Shown here: positions 16,920 to 25,565 of the stretch, one piece after another
Layout: each line of letters begins with the position of its first letter
Position numbering within the stretch: the first letter of the stretch is position 1
DNA from: Bacillus sp. 123MFChir2
Lineage (GTDB): Bacteria > Bacillota > Bacilli > Bacillales > Bacillaceae_G
Length of the DNA stretch: 64,000 nt
Assembly: GCF_000383235.1 (NCBI RefSeq)
Contig: NZ_KB910945.1
Location: 1-64,000, forward strand
Direction: 5' to 3'
Translations under genes and position numbers: made by a program
The notes under the pieces: model-generated
What the model was told of the DNA's origin: nothing
Database searches by the model: none
The model's input: only the letters and a program-made list of their open reading frames with translations

Positions 16920-17744
16920 ATGATTAACATGAAAAGGTGGTTTACACTTATCGTTTTTGCCTGTTTATTTGTACTGATTGTAGCTGGTTGTGGAAGTAAG
17001 AAAGAAAAAGAAGCTGTAAAAAATGAGAAAGAAACTGTTATTGATCAAATTAAAAAACGCGGGAAATTAGTTGTCGGTGTGAAGCATGATACGAATCTAT
17101 TTGGATTAAAGAACCCGGCAACGGGAAAGGTAGAAGGATTTGACATCGATGTTGCGAAAGCACTTGCGAAAAAGATTTTAGGCGATGAGAATAAATTAGA
17201 ATTAAAAGAAGTTACTTCTAAAACGCGCATCCCGATGTTAAAAAACGGTGATATTGACGCGATTATTGCGACAATGACAATTACTGAGGAACGTAAAAAA
17301 GAAGTTGATTTCTCGGATGTGTATTTTAAAGCTGGGCAATCTTTACTTGTGAAAAAAGGAAGCGGAATTAAAGATATAGCTGACGTGAAAAAGGGAGTAA
17401 AAGTATTGGCTGTAAAAGGTTCTACTTCTACGAACAATATTCGTGCCAAATCACCAGAAGCGACTGTGCTTGAATTTGAAAACTATAGTGAAGCATTTAC
17501 AGCATTGAAGGCAGGACAAGGAGATGTTTTAACAACAGATAATGCCATTTTATATGGTATGGAAAAGCAAGACGCAAATTATGAAGTGGTTGGAAAAAAA
17601 TTCACGGACGAACCATATGGCATTGCGGTGAGAAAAGGAGAAACGGAGCTTACGAAAGTAATTAATGAGTTACTAAAAGAGATGCAAGCGAACGGTGAAT
17701 ACAATAAGTTGTATGAAAAGTGGATCGGGAAAAAGCCAGAGTAA
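16920..17744 (+). CDS. glnH: Glutamine-type ABC transporter substrate-binding lipoprotein
   Basis: 274 residues. A lipoprotein signal with lipobox VAGC places Cys near residue 23, followed by a charged linker and a periplasmic-binding-protein type 2 domain (IKKRGKLVVGVKHDTNLFG, then GFDIDVAKALAKKI and TMTITEERKKEVDFS). It captures the amino acid outside the membrane and delivers it to the permeases downstream. ATG at 16920 is preferred over the TTG three bases earlier because AAAGGAGG lies at an ideal distance. A terminator-like hairpin and a repeat follow before the permease genes, which may raise its expression over theirs. Confidence 0.9.
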   Translation: MINMKRWFTLIVFACLFVLIVAGCGSKKEKEAVKNEKETVIDQIKKRGKLVVGVKHDTNLFGLKNPATGKVEGFDIDVAKALAKKILGDENKLELKEVTSKTRIPMLKNGDIDAIIATMTITEERKKEVDFSDVYFKAGQSLLVKKGSGIKDIADVKKGVKVLAVKGSTSTNNIRAKSPEATVLEFENYSEAFTALKAGQGDVLTTDNAILYGMEKQDANYEVVGKKFTDEPYGIAVRKGETELTKVINELLKEMQANGEYNKLYEKWIGKKPE

Positions 17745-17782
17745 AACTATAAGAGGGTGAGTAATACTCATCCTCTTATTAT
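17745..17782 (+). terminator. Intra-operon terminator-like hairpin after glnH
   Basis: ATAAGAGG and TGAGT pair with ACTCA and CCTCTTAT around AAT, followed by a short AT-rich run rather than a clean T run. It may act as an attenuator or 3' stabiliser within the gln operon. Confidence 0.65.
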
Positions 17783-17789
17783 ATAAATA

Positions 17790-17985
17790 CAAGTTGACTT
17801 TTTAACATCTAAGTCGCCGCTATGCAGAACAAAACATGGCCGCTACTTGCTGTCTATCTTTGTTTTAAACTTTGCACGTGGCAGGAAAAGGAACTGACCG
17901 CCTCTATGCATGGCCAGTTGCTCTCGCCCACCGAAAAAGAAGAGGGTTTTTATATTAGTTTTTCAATTTGCATCTATATATTAAG
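17790..17985 (+). repeat. Interspersed repeat family 2, copy C, inside the gln operon
   Basis: An almost complete copy: CGCCGCTATGCAGAACAAAA, TTGCACGTGGCAGG, CTGACCGCCTCTATGCATGG, GCTCTCGCCCACC and the tail TTTGCATCTATATA. It is nearly identical to copy N at 53270-53462. It sits between glnH and glnM. Confidence 0.8.
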
Positions 17986-18003
17986 AAAGAGGGGGGAGAG
18001 TTT

Positions 18004-18660
18004 GTGCCCGATTTTTCGATTCTCTCAAATAATCTAGATTTGTATTTAGAGGGATTCAAATATACGTTGCTGTCTAGTTTGATTGCGTTAATTGGTAGTT
18101 TTATTCTTGGTATCATCATCGCAGTGATGCGAATTGCACCAATTCGCGTTTTAAATTGGATTGGTGCAACGTATGTAGAGTTTATTCGGAATATCCCTTT
18201 AGTTCTCATTGCATTTGCTTTTTATTTTGCTTTTCCGGTAATTGGCGTTACATTAAGCGGCTTTGTTGCTGGAACAACTGCCCTTACGATATATACAGCG
18301 GCTTTTATTACAGAGGCGATTCGGGCGGGAATTTTATCAATTCCGAAAGGACAGATGGAAGCAGCTCGTTCTTCTGGCTTAACGTATGTACAAGCGATGT
18401 ATTATGTCATTTTGCCGCAAGCGATAAAAATTGTAATTCCGCCGCTAGGTAATCAATTTCTAAATTTAGTGAAGAACTCTTCTATACTAGGTATTATCGC
18501 AGGGGCGGACTTAATGTATCAAGGCGATTTAATCTCTACAAGAACATTTGTCACATTTGATGTTTATATCTTTGTTGGGATGTTTTATTTACTTTTAACA
18601 GTTCCGCTTAGCATGGGTGTTCGATACTTAGAGAAACACTTGGCGAAAGGAGCTGTGTAA
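18004..18660 (+). CDS. glnM: Glutamine-type ABC transporter permease 1
   Basis: 218 residues from a GTG at 18004 preceded by AAGAGGGGGGAGAG. An upstream ATG at 17968 is in frame but lies inside the inserted repeat. Five helices, with the HisM/GlnP-type permease loop EAARSSGLTYVQAMYYVILPQA that contacts the ATPase. It forms the channel with the next gene, whose start directly follows its stop. Confidence 0.88.
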   Translation: MPDFSILSNNLDLYLEGFKYTLLSSLIALIGSFILGIIIAVMRIAPIRVLNWIGATYVEFIRNIPLVLIAFAFYFAFPVIGVTLSGFVAGTTALTIYTAAFITEAIRAGILSIPKGQMEAARSSGLTYVQAMYYVILPQAIKIVIPPLGNQFLNLVKNSSILGIIAGADLMYQGDLISTRTFVTFDVYIFVGMFYLLLTVPLSMGVRYLEKHLAKGAV

Positions 18661-19305
18661 ATGGATTTTCGAGGTGCTTATACAGGGGATCATATTATTT
18701 TTTTATTAAAAGGATTACTTGTTACGTTAGAAATCGCCCTTATCGCAATCTTCCTTAGTTTTATCATTGGTAGCGTTATCGGTACGCTTAGATATGCGAA
18801 AATACCGGTTGTATCAACGATACTTGCGTTTATTGTGGAGCTCATTCGTAATTTACCGTTGTTATTAATTATATTCTTTACGTATTTTGCGCTCCCAGAA
18901 GCGGGGCTGAAATTAGAAATTACAACGGCGGCTATTGTGGCTTTGACAATATTTGAAGCAGCGATGATATCAGAAATTGTTCGCAGTGGTTTATTTTCAA
19001 TTGAGAAAGGGCAAATTGAAGCAGCGCGTGCGTCAGGGTTATCGTATGTCCAAACGCTGCAGCACATTATTTTACCCCAAGCATTGCGGCGTATGGTGCC
19101 GCCCCTTGTCAGTCAGTTCATATCTCTATTAAAAGATACATCGTTGGCAGTTGTCATTTCATTGCCAGAATTAATGCATAATGCTCAAATTATAAACGGT
19201 CAAAATGTAAATTATATGATTCCAACTTTCCTGCTAGTTGCCTGTATGTATTTTATTGTAAATTATAGTTTGTCTCTTTTTTCAAGGCGATTGGAAAGTA
19301 GATAA
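18661..19305 (+). CDS. glnP: Glutamine-type ABC transporter permease 2
   Basis: 214 residues with five helices and the ATPase-contact loop EAARASGLSYVQTLQHIILPQA. It is about as long as glnM and clearly homologous to it. The ATG follows the glnM stop without a gap, and the ribosome site GAAAGGAG lies inside the end of glnM. It ends the operon at a strong terminator. Confidence 0.9.
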   Translation: MDFRGAYTGDHIIFLLKGLLVTLEIALIAIFLSFIIGSVIGTLRYAKIPVVSTILAFIVELIRNLPLLLIIFFTYFALPEAGLKLEITTAAIVALTIFEAAMISEIVRSGLFSIEKGQIEAARASGLSYVQTLQHIILPQALRRMVPPLVSQFISLLKDTSLAVVISLPELMHNAQIINGQNVNYMIPTFLLVACMYFIVNYSLSLFSRRLESR

Positions 19306-19342
19306 CTCTTGCATTGTATTTTATGCAAGAGTTATTTTTTTA
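19303..19342 (+). terminator. Terminator of the gln operon
   Basis: TAACTCTTGCAT pairs with ATGCAAGAGTTA, loop TGTATTTT, then seven T residues. The stem begins with the glnP stop codon. Confidence 0.88.
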
Positions 19343-19368
19343 GAAAAATTTTAATTTTATATAGAAAT

Positions 19369-19408
19369 TGTAAACGCTTTATTGTATATTTTTTATTATC
19401 AGAAAATT
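19369..19408 (+). promoter_or_regulatory. cre-like and CodY-like sites before an APC permease
   Basis: TGTAAACGCTTTAT (19369-19382) matches the CcpA cre pattern except for its last two bases. TATTATCAGAAAATT (19394-19408) matches 13 of 15 bases of the CodY consensus. Both lie within 80 bases of the ATG at 19445. Carbon and nitrogen control of an amino-acid permease is plausible; no binding is shown. Confidence 0.4.
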
Positions 19409-19444
19409 TTAAAATTCAAAGGGGTATTCAAGGGGAGGAAGAAG

Positions 19445-20872
19445 ATGAATCAGACAACGAATGAGCAATTACATCGTACAATGAAGAGTAGACATTTATT
19501 TATGATTGCACTTGGAGGAGTAATCGGGACAGGTTTCTTTCTCGGATCAGGATATACAATTAATCAAGCAGGACCAGGAGGAGCGATCCTTTCGTACTTA
19601 GTCGGTGGTTTAATTATGTATTTAACGATGCTTTGCCTTGGTGAACTAACAGTTGCCATGCCCGTTTCGGGGTCATTTCAAAAATATGCGACGAAATTTA
19701 TCGGACCTGGAACAGGATTTATGATTGGCTGGCTGTATTGGTTAGGGTGGGCTGTAACGGTTGGTTTAGAATTAACGTCAATTGGTTTAATGATGAAGAG
19801 ATGGTTTCCAGATGTGAATGTTTGGGTATGGTGCCTTGTGTTCGGAGTACTTTTATTTATCTCAAATGCAGTATCAGCAAAAAGTTATGCAGAACTAGAA
19901 TTTTGGTTTTCAAGCATTAAAGTAATTACGATTCTTGCGTTTATAGTTCTTGGTGGAAGTGCATTGCTTGGGTTCTTACCATACGATGGAAAAGAAGCAG
20001 CACCGCTTTTTTCTAACTTCGTACATGATGGGGGACTATTTCCAAACGGTGTAGGAGCGGTATTGCTCACGATGATCACGGTAAATTTCTCTTTCCAAGG
20101 AACAGAGTTAATTGGGATTGCGGCAGGTGAAAGTAAGGAACCAGAAAAAACAATTCCACGTGCGATTCGTAATACAGTGTGGAGAATTATGTTGTTCTTT
20201 ATTTTAACAATCACAATTTTAGTAGGATTAATTTCTTGGAAAGAAGCAGGAGTGATTGAAAGTCCATTTGTTGTTGTTTTTGATAAAATTGGTATTCCAT
20301 ATGCAGCGGACATTATGAACTTTGTTATTATTACTGCTCTATTATCGGTAGCAAACTCTGGATTATATGCAGCAACACGTATATTATGGTCGCTAGCAAA
20401 TGAGGGAATGGCACCAGCTTCCTTTAAGAAGGTGAATAAAAGAGGGATCCCGATTACAGCATTGGCTGTGACGATGATTATTGCAGGGCTATCGTTATTA
20501 ACAAGCGTATTCGCAGAAAGTACTGTATACATGTATTTACTATCGATTGCCGGATTATCTGCGGTGGCGAGTTGGATTATTATCGCATTTTCACAAATTC
20601 GATTTAGACAGCAATATGTAAAGAACGGTGGAAAGCTAGAGGATTTAAAATATAAGACACCATTATATCCAATTGTTCCAATTGCGGCGCTTGTTTTAAA
20701 CAGCATTGTTGTGGTTAGCTTAGCTTTCATCCCAGAACAGCGCATGGCATTATATTGCGGTATTCCATTTATTATTTTTTGCTACATATATTATTATATA
20801 AATAAAAAGAGACAGCAAAAGGTAAAAATGGAAATGGAGAATACATATGCAACTAATAGTAAAGCGCGATAA
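19445..20872 (+). CDS. APC-superfamily amino-acid permease (AAT family, YbxG/YbgF-like)
   Basis: 475 residues and twelve helices. The N-terminus [20 protein letters not shown] has the substrate-binding loop of H+-coupled amino-acid transporters, and [19 protein letters not shown] is the conserved mid-protein segment. ATG at 19445 follows GGGGAGGAAG; the open frame extends 21 codons upstream without a ribosome site. It is very similar to the permease at 45630-47048, so one arose by duplication. The osmC-like gene overlaps its 3' end by 26 bases, so the two are translated from one mRNA. The substrate is unknown; an amino acid related to Thr, Ser or branched-chain types is possible. Confidence 0.85.
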   Translation: MNQTTNEQLHRTMKSRHLFMIALGGVIGTGFFLGSGYTINQAGPGGAILSYLVGGLIMYLTMLCLGELTVAMPVSGSFQKYATKFIGPGTGFMIGWLYWLGWAVTVGLELTSIGLMMKRWFPDVNVWVWCLVFGVLLFISNAVSAKSYAELEFWFSSIKVITILAFIVLGGSALLGFLPYDGKEAAPLFSNFVHDGGLFPNGVGAVLLTMITVNFSFQGTELIGIAAGESKEPEKTIPRAIRNTVWRIMLFFILTITILVGLISWKEAGVIESPFVVVFDKIGIPYAADIMNFVIITALLSVANSGLYAATRILWSLANEGMAPASFKKVNKRGIPITALAVTMIIAGLSLLTSVFAESTVYMYLLSIAGLSAVASWIIIAFSQIRFRQQYVKNGGKLEDLKYKTPLYPIVPIAALVLNSIVVVSLAFIPEQRMALYCGIPFIIFCYIYYYINKKRQQKVKMEMENTYATNSKAR

Positions 20873-21224
20873 AATTATAACGAAAGTTCCATATGGTGAA
20901 TTGCAAATTGGAAAAGAGAATGGGTATACACCATTAGAACTTCTTATTTCTTCAATTGCAGGGTGCAGTGCCATTGTATTTCGAACGATCTTAGAAAAAA
21001 AACGTATTACGTATCATGAATTTACAATGGAAACAGAAATAATAAGAAGTGAGACATTGTCAAAACCAGTAAAGAGTGTTCACATACACTATAAAATAAA
21101 GGCAGAAAGAATCACGCAAGAACAGTTAGAAAAGGCGTTAGAACTTGCGATGAAAAATTGTACAATTGTTCAATCTGTGAAGGACAGCATTGAAATTATT
21201 GAAACAATTGAATTGATTTCATAA
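20847..21224 (+). CDS. OsmC/Ohr-family protein
   Basis: 125 residues, soluble. Two cysteines fall at the family positions: IAGCSAIVF (about 47) and [13 protein letters not shown] (about 108), the pair that reduces organic peroxides in OsmC/Ohr proteins. It is of the shorter YhfA-like branch. It starts inside the upstream permease gene (26-base overlap), with GGAAATGGAG as ribosome site. A bcr1-like element is inserted at its stop codon: the TAA is part of the element's ATAAA border. Confidence 0.82.
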   Translation: MQLIVKRDKIITKVPYGELQIGKENGYTPLELLISSIAGCSAIVFRTILEKKRITYHEFTMETEIIRSETLSKPVKSVHIHYKIKAERITQEQLEKALELAMKNCTIVQSVKDSIEIIETIELIS

Positions 21225-21338
21225 AGTGAAACTTTAATCAGTGGGGGCGAAACGACCAGAGATTTTAGCCGCTAGAGCTGGACAATGCTTTCGATGAATT
21301 TTGAGGTGGGAGTAACTGCCCACGAATAGCGGGATAAA
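21221..21338 (+). repeat. bcr1-like element, 118 bp short form
   Basis: Bounded by ATAAA at 21221-21225 and 21334-21338, with termini GTGAAACTTTAATCAGTGGG and CGAATAGCGGGATAAA shared with the 281-bp and 299-bp copies. The interior is deleted. The left border contains the osmC stop codon. Confidence 0.8.
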
Positions 21339-21344
21339 CAAGTA

Positions 21345-21394
21345 CAGACTACCATTGCTATGTTTTGGATACATAGCAATGGTAGTCTTTTTGT
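21345..21394 (+). terminator. Terminator of the permease-osmC operon
   Basis: AGACTACCATTGCTATG pairs with CATAGCAATGGTAGTCT (17 bp) and is followed by TTTTTG. The terminator lies beyond the inserted repeat, so the repeat is transcribed with osmC. Confidence 0.88.
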
Positions 21395-21424
21395 TATGGG
21401 AAAAATCATCCTAGTACTTCATTT

Positions 21425-21650
21425 ATATAAATTCATTTTCATTTCTCCACATCTTTGTTTAGCTCTGTCTTCTAAACAGTCGCTTTATAAGTCGCTGCTA
21501 TGCAAAATACAACATGCCCTCCTACTTGCTTGTTCTTTTTGTTTAAAACCCGGCATGTGGCAGGAAAAGGCCCTAACCGCTTCTGTGTATGGCCAGATGC
21601 TCTCGCCCCCACTAAAAAAGGGGGGGTTTTATGTAATTTTTTTACTGAAA
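21425..21650 (+). repeat. Interspersed repeat family 2, copy D
   Basis: Plus-oriented copy with AAGTCGCTGCTATGCAAAAT, CATGTGGCAGGAAAAGGCCC, CCGCTTCTGTGTATGGCCAG and GCTCTCGCCCCCAC. A short ORF across it (21360-21707) is only repeat sequence. Confidence 0.75.
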
Positions 21651-21681
21651 AAATTACGAAGTTTTGTAATAAACAAAATGA

Positions 21682-21728
21682 TTGACATTATTAGTTACGG
21701 ATATTAATATTTAAAGGCGTTAAATATT
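21682..21728 (+). promoter_or_regulatory. Promoter and palindromic operator of the MarR/drug-exporter operon
   Basis: TTGACA (21682-21687), a 17-base spacer and TAATAT (21705-21710) form a near-consensus sigma-A promoter. A perfect inverted repeat AATATTTAA-AGGCG-TTAAATATT (21706-21728) overlaps the -10 and continues into the start region, the position expected for an operator bound by the MarR product to autorepress the operon. Confidence 0.75.
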
Positions 21729-21755
21729 TCATTGTTTAAATAAGGGGTAGAAAAT

Positions 21756-22214
21756 ATGCAAAATGACATGACTCATATAGATAAAATTCAAGCTCTTGCA
21801 TTTTCTATTAGCAAGAAATTGCAAACGGAGTTATTAGCGAAATTACAGTCATCTGGATTAACACCACCGCAATTTTACATTTTAAAAATTTTAGATCATT
21901 ACGGTGCATCAAGAGCAACAACATTAGCGAGGAAAATGTATGTGAAACCGAGTGCAATTACAGTAATGATTGATCGTTTAATCGATCACGAATTGGTTTT
22001 GCGTTATCACGATGAAAATGATCGCCGCGTGGTTGTAATTGAGTTAACGGCAAAGGGGAAAGCTGTTCTAGAAGAGGCAATGATTGCTCGTAATCAACAT
22101 ATTGCCAAGTACTTTTCCGAATTAGAAGTACAAGAGAGAGAAGACTTGTTGCGATTATTTGAAAAACTAGAAGCAATTATTTGTCAATCATCAGAGAAGA
22201 AAGAGACAAACTAA
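21756..22214 (+). CDS. MarR-family transcriptional regulator
   Basis: 152 residues with a winged-helix DNA-binding domain: LTPPQFYILKILDHYGASRA, then ARKMYVKPSAITVMIDRLIDHELVLR as helix-turn-helix and HDENDRRVVVIELTAKG as wing. It is a dimeric repressor released by small lipophilic ligands in this family. The exporter gene starts 19 bases after its stop, so it most likely controls that gene and itself through the palindrome at 21706-21728. Confidence 0.88.
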   Translation: MQNDMTHIDKIQALAFSISKKLQTELLAKLQSSGLTPPQFYILKILDHYGASRATTLARKMYVKPSAITVMIDRLIDHELVLRYHDENDRRVVVIELTAKGKAVLEEAMIARNQHIAKYFSELEVQEREDLLRLFEKLEAIICQSSEKKETN

Positions 22215-22233
22215 AGAGAGTTGAGGAGATTAT

Positions 22234-23865
22234 ATGGAACAACAAGCAAATCAAAATAGAACGTTGTTGTTAATTGGTTTAGTTATCGCGATGCTATTTG
22301 CTGCATTAGACGGAACAATCGTTGGTACAGCAATGCCGCGTATTGTCGGTGAACTTGGCGGATTAAGTTTAATGACATGGTTAACAACAGCATATATGTT
22401 ATCATCAACAACGGTTGTACCAATCGCTGGTAAATTAGCCGATTTATTAGGTCGCCGCACTGTATATATGACAGGATTAATCGTCTTTATGATTGGTTCT
22501 GCGCTTTGTGGTATGGCAAATGGTATGACAGAATTAATTATTTTCCGTGCTATTCAAGGGCTTGGCGGCGGTATTATGATGCCGATGGCTATGATTATCA
22601 TCGGGGATATGTTTACAGGAAAAGAACGTGCGAAATGGCAAGGGGTTTTCGGAGCGCTTTATGGTCTTGCTTCTGTCATTGGTCCGCAAATTGGTGGTTG
22701 GATTGTTGATTCAATGAACTGGAGATGGGTATTCTACATTAACTTACCAGTTGGAATTTTAGCGACCATCTTTATCGCAATGGGCTTAAAAGGGACGAAA
22801 CAAACGGGGCCAATTCAAATTGACATCGCTGGTATTTTCACGATGATTGTCGGTGTTGTGAGCTTATTATTAGCATTAACATTTGGCGGAAAAGACTACG
22901 CCTGGGATTCTTGGCAAATTATTGGTTTATTTGCGCTTGCGATCATTGGCCTTGTAAGCTTTGTGATGGTTGAGCGAAAAGCGAAAGAACCGATTTTACC
23001 TGTCCATTTCTTTAAAAATCGTACATTTACAGTATTAAATGCAATTGGTTTCTTTATGAGTATTGGAATGTTCGGAGCAATCATGTTTGTTCCATTCTTT
23101 ATGCAAGGCATTGTCGGTGTAAGTGCTGCTGAATCAGGAACAATTATGACGCCAATGATGATTACGATGATTATCACAAGTATTATTGGCGGTCAGCTTG
23201 TGTTAAAAGTTGGAGTAAAACCACAAATTATTACTGGGATGCTAGTTATGGCTGGCGGATTTGGAATGTTAACGACAATGGATATGCATACAAGTAAGCT
23301 CGTTGCAACGTTGTATATGATGATTATTGGTTTTGGAATGGGTCTTGTAATGCCAACTTTAACATTAGCATTACAAGAAAGCTTCCCGAAAAAAGATCTT
23401 GGAGTTGTAACTTCATCAAGCCAATTCTTCCGTCAAATCGGTGGTACATTTGGAATTACGATTTTAGGTTCCATTATGAATAACACATCCGGTACAGTAT
23501 TAACAGAAAAATTAGTGCCAGTACTGAATACGTTCCCACCACAAGCAGGGCAAATCGTGACGAAGTTTAAAGATATGATTCATACAGATCCACAAGGGCT
23601 ATATTCAATGTTATTTAGTCCAGAAGCAATGAAGAAACTGCCAGAACCAATTGCAAATAGCATTGTGCCTGTATTGAAGACATCATTATTAGATTCTCTT
23701 CACCATGTATTTATAACTGGATTAGTATTTATTCTAGTTGGTGCTGTATTTACATTATTCTTGAAAAAAATTAATCTTTCTGATCGTAAAAAGGGAGCAG
23801 AAGAACAAAAGAGTGAAGTAGAAGAGAAAGAAGAAAAAGAGGCAAGTGTATCTTTTTCATCATAA
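22234..23865 (+). CDS. MFS multidrug exporter, DHA2 (EmrB/QacA) family
   Basis: 543 residues with fourteen helices. Visible are AALDGTIVGTAMPRIVGELG (motif D1 of the fourteen-helix group), ADLLGRRTVYMTG (motif A), the RAIQGLGGGIMMPMAMIIIG segment (motif B) and GPQIGGWIVDSMNWRWVFYINLPVG (motif C). It is a proton-coupled exporter of hydrophobic or cationic compounds. The charged C-terminal tail (EEQKSEVEEKEEKEA) is unusual only in being highly acidic. GAGTTGAGGAG precedes the ATG. It is cotranscribed with the MarR gene. Confidence 0.88.
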   Translation: MEQQANQNRTLLLIGLVIAMLFAALDGTIVGTAMPRIVGELGGLSLMTWLTTAYMLSSTTVVPIAGKLADLLGRRTVYMTGLIVFMIGSALCGMANGMTELIIFRAIQGLGGGIMMPMAMIIIGDMFTGKERAKWQGVFGALYGLASVIGPQIGGWIVDSMNWRWVFYINLPVGILATIFIAMGLKGTKQTGPIQIDIAGIFTMIVGVVSLLLALTFGGKDYAWDSWQIIGLFALAIIGLVSFVMVERKAKEPILPVHFFKNRTFTVLNAIGFFMSIGMFGAIMFVPFFMQGIVGVSAAESGTIMTPMMITMIITSIIGGQLVLKVGVKPQIITGMLVMAGGFGMLTTMDMHTSKLVATLYMMIIGFGMGLVMPTLTLALQESFPKKDLGVVTSSSQFFRQIGGTFGITILGSIMNNTSGTVLTEKLVPVLNTFPPQAGQIVTKFKDMIHTDPQGLYSMLFSPEAMKKLPEPIANSIVPVLKTSLLDSLHHVFITGLVFILVGAVFTLFLKKINLSDRKKGAEEQKSEVEEKEEKEASVSFSS

Positions 23866-23868
23866 AGA

Positions 23869-23902
23869 AGGGCATCGCCAGTAGTGGCGGTGCTTTTTAT
23901 AT
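23869..23902 (+). terminator. Terminator of the MarR/exporter operon
   Basis: GCATCGCCA pairs with TGGCGGTGC around GTAG, followed by TTTTTAT. Confidence 0.82.
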
Positions 23903-23910
23903 GTAAAAAA

Positions 23911-23957
23911 TTGACGGATTTTAGTGGATACGTTATATTATTTCCGTAAACGGTTAC
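23911..23957 (+). promoter_or_regulatory. Promoter and LacI-type operator of the decayed ribose operon
   Basis: TTGACG (23911-23916), 17 bases, TATATT (23934-23939). Seven bases later GTAAACGGTTAC (23946-23957) followed by A is a LacI/CcpA-family operator and matches the cre pattern well. The promoter looks intact although its first gene is destroyed. Confidence 0.7.
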
Positions 23958-23978
23958 ATATGATGAAGAGGGAAAAGA

Positions 23979-24259
23979 ATGTCTACGATAAAAGACGTCG
24001 CGAAACTAGCAGGTGTATCTGTTGCTTATGAATTGCTTGAGAAACATCCGAATATTGATGGGATTGTAGCAGGAAATGATTTGATGGAATTTCTTTAGCA
24101 GAAATGATGTATCTAGCTATCACTACTGTCGTCCAGCCTATACATGAGATGGGTAAAGTTGCAACACAGTTGTTAGTAAAGAAAATACAAGGGCATCAAT
24201 TAAAGGAAGAACATTATCGTTTACCAATTTCAATTATAGAGCGAAATACAACAAATTAA
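23979..24259 (+). pseudogene. rbsR: Ribose operon repressor rbsR, fragmentary
   Basis: A LacI-family gene reduced to about 280 bases from roughly 1 kb. It starts with an intact DNA-recognition helix region (MSTIKDVAKLAGVSV), jumps in frame to a later segment (AYELLEKHPNIDGIVAGNDL) and then changes frame to GISLAEMMYLAITTVVQPIH and RLPISIIERNTTN, the normal C-terminus. So at least two internal deletions and a frameshift exist, with a premature TAG at 24097-24099. It cannot make a functional repressor. It keeps its promoter and its spacing to rbsK. Confidence 0.9.
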
Positions 24260-24272
24260 GGAGGGAAAACAA

Positions 24273-25172
24273 TTGCCGAATATTGTGGTAGTTGGCAGTA
24301 TTTCCGTAGATTTAGTTGCCATCTCAAAAAAACGCCCGAAAGCCGGTGAAACAGTAATTGGAGAATCATTTCATACTGTTCCAGGTGGAAAAGGTGCAAA
24401 CCAAGCTGTCGCTGCAGCACGTTTAGGCGCAAATGTTGCGATGGTTGGAGCAATTGGAAATGATAATTACGGAAAATTTGTTCGAAACAACTTAGAGAAT
24501 GAGCATATTTTTATCGAATATGTAGAAACAGTAACAAGTGAAACAACAGGCATTGCTCATATCGTATTGGCTGAAGAAGATAATAGCATCATTGTTGTAC
24601 AAGGTGCAAATCGTTTTGTAAGCGAACAAACTGTAAATCGTGCAACAGATCTTCTTACGAAAGCAGATATGGTTGTTTTGCAGCTAGAAATTCCACTTGA
24701 GACAGTGAAATATGTACTAAATATTTGTGAAGAATATCAAATTCCCGTCATTTTAAATCCAGCACCAGCGCAAAAGTTGCCAGAGGAAGTACTGCAAAAA
24801 GCAACGTATATTACACCAAATGAGCATGAATGTCGAATTGTCCTAGATGACTTTACATCACCAATTGAATCACTTCTTGAAAAATATCCCAATAAATTGT
24901 TGATGACAGAAGGTGGAAACGGTGTTCGATTCCATAATGGCGCAGAACTGGTTCATGTACCAAGCATTTCTGTTGAAGTTATCGATACGACAGGAGCTGG
25001 AGATACATTTAACGGTGCATTAGCAGTTGCGATTGCAGAGGGAGAAGAATTGCAAAAAGCGATTCATTTTGCAAACATTGCAGCCGGGATTTCTGTAACA
25101 AAATTAGGAGCTCAAGGTGGTATGCCATCAAGAGATAAATTACGAGAAGTACAGATGATTGTAGGATGGTAA
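24273..25172 (+). CDS. rbsK: Ribokinase
   Basis: 299 residues of the PfkB family, phosphorylating D-ribose to ribose 5-phosphate with ATP. The first signature GGKGANQAVAAARLGA and the second DTTGAGDTFNGALAVAI, with the catalytic Asp of GAGD, are intact, as is the N-terminal GSISVDL. The start is TTG at 24273 after AAGGAGGG. It sits between an rbsR fragment and an rbsC fragment, the only whole rbs gene here. Without repressor control or transporter it may be expressed constitutively and serve ribose from nucleoside breakdown. Confidence 0.93.
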   Translation: MPNIVVVGSISVDLVAISKKRPKAGETVIGESFHTVPGGKGANQAVAAARLGANVAMVGAIGNDNYGKFVRNNLENEHIFIEYVETVTSETTGIAHIVLAEEDNSIIVVQGANRFVSEQTVNRATDLLTKADMVVLQLEIPLETVKYVLNICEEYQIPVILNPAPAQKLPEEVLQKATYITPNEHECRIVLDDFTSPIESLLEKYPNKLLMTEGGNGVRFHNGAELVHVPSISVEVIDTTGAGDTFNGALAVAIAEGEELQKAIHFANIAAGISVTKLGAQGGMPSRDKLREVQMIVGW

Positions 25173-25215
25173 GTTTTAATTAGCTTATATTGAACTGTCA
25201 AATGCATTTTAAATT

Positions 25216-25565
25216 ATGACTTTTAGCGTAATTTTGCTGTAGAGGTATTGACTTATCGGTACGTTCTATTTTAGCATTATGACGTACACTTATTGTTGGT
25301 ATGGATTCATTCTCTGCAATAAGAGTGGAATTATTTTCTGTTCTTACAATCGGAATTGTAAACGGTCTCATCATTGAGTAAGAAAAAGTAGAACCTTTTA
25401 TCGAAAATGATGTTTTGAGGAGTTTTACATTCTTTTTTATGGACAGACGTCTGACCATTCATTTTAGTTATTGCTTTGATATTTCTGTTCTTTACGGATA
25501 TTACCGTAAAACAATAGTAGTTAATGTACAAAATCTCGTTTTAAAGGCAATATGCAATCGGTAAC
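25216..25565 (+). pseudogene. rbsC: Ribose ABC transporter permease rbsC, decayed fragment
   Basis: No intact frame, but translated pieces in order follow an RbsC permease: MTFSVIL, then IDLSVRSILAL, a stop, LIVGMDSFSAI, GIVNGLIIE, a stop, EKVEPFI, remnants of the TDGRP segment (WTDV, stop, P), and YAIGN at 25551-25565. Several stops, shifts and internal deletions separate them. A minus-strand ORF over the region is a shadow. rbsD and rbsA, which normally lie between rbsK and rbsC, are gone. Confidence 0.8.

Noticed and set aside
19885-20745. 286-codon minus-strand ORF opposite the APC permease
   Set aside because: It mirrors the codon pattern of the permease, which has clear family motifs and a ribosome site; long antisense frames are common opposite such genes.
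21360-21707. 115-codon ORF before the MarR gene
   Set aside because: It is composed of terminator and family 2 repeat sequence, with no ribosome site.
25198-25458. Minus-strand ORF of 86 codons
   Set aside because: It lies opposite broken rbsC sequence, has no ribosome site and no recognisable protein features; it is a shadow of a pseudogene.
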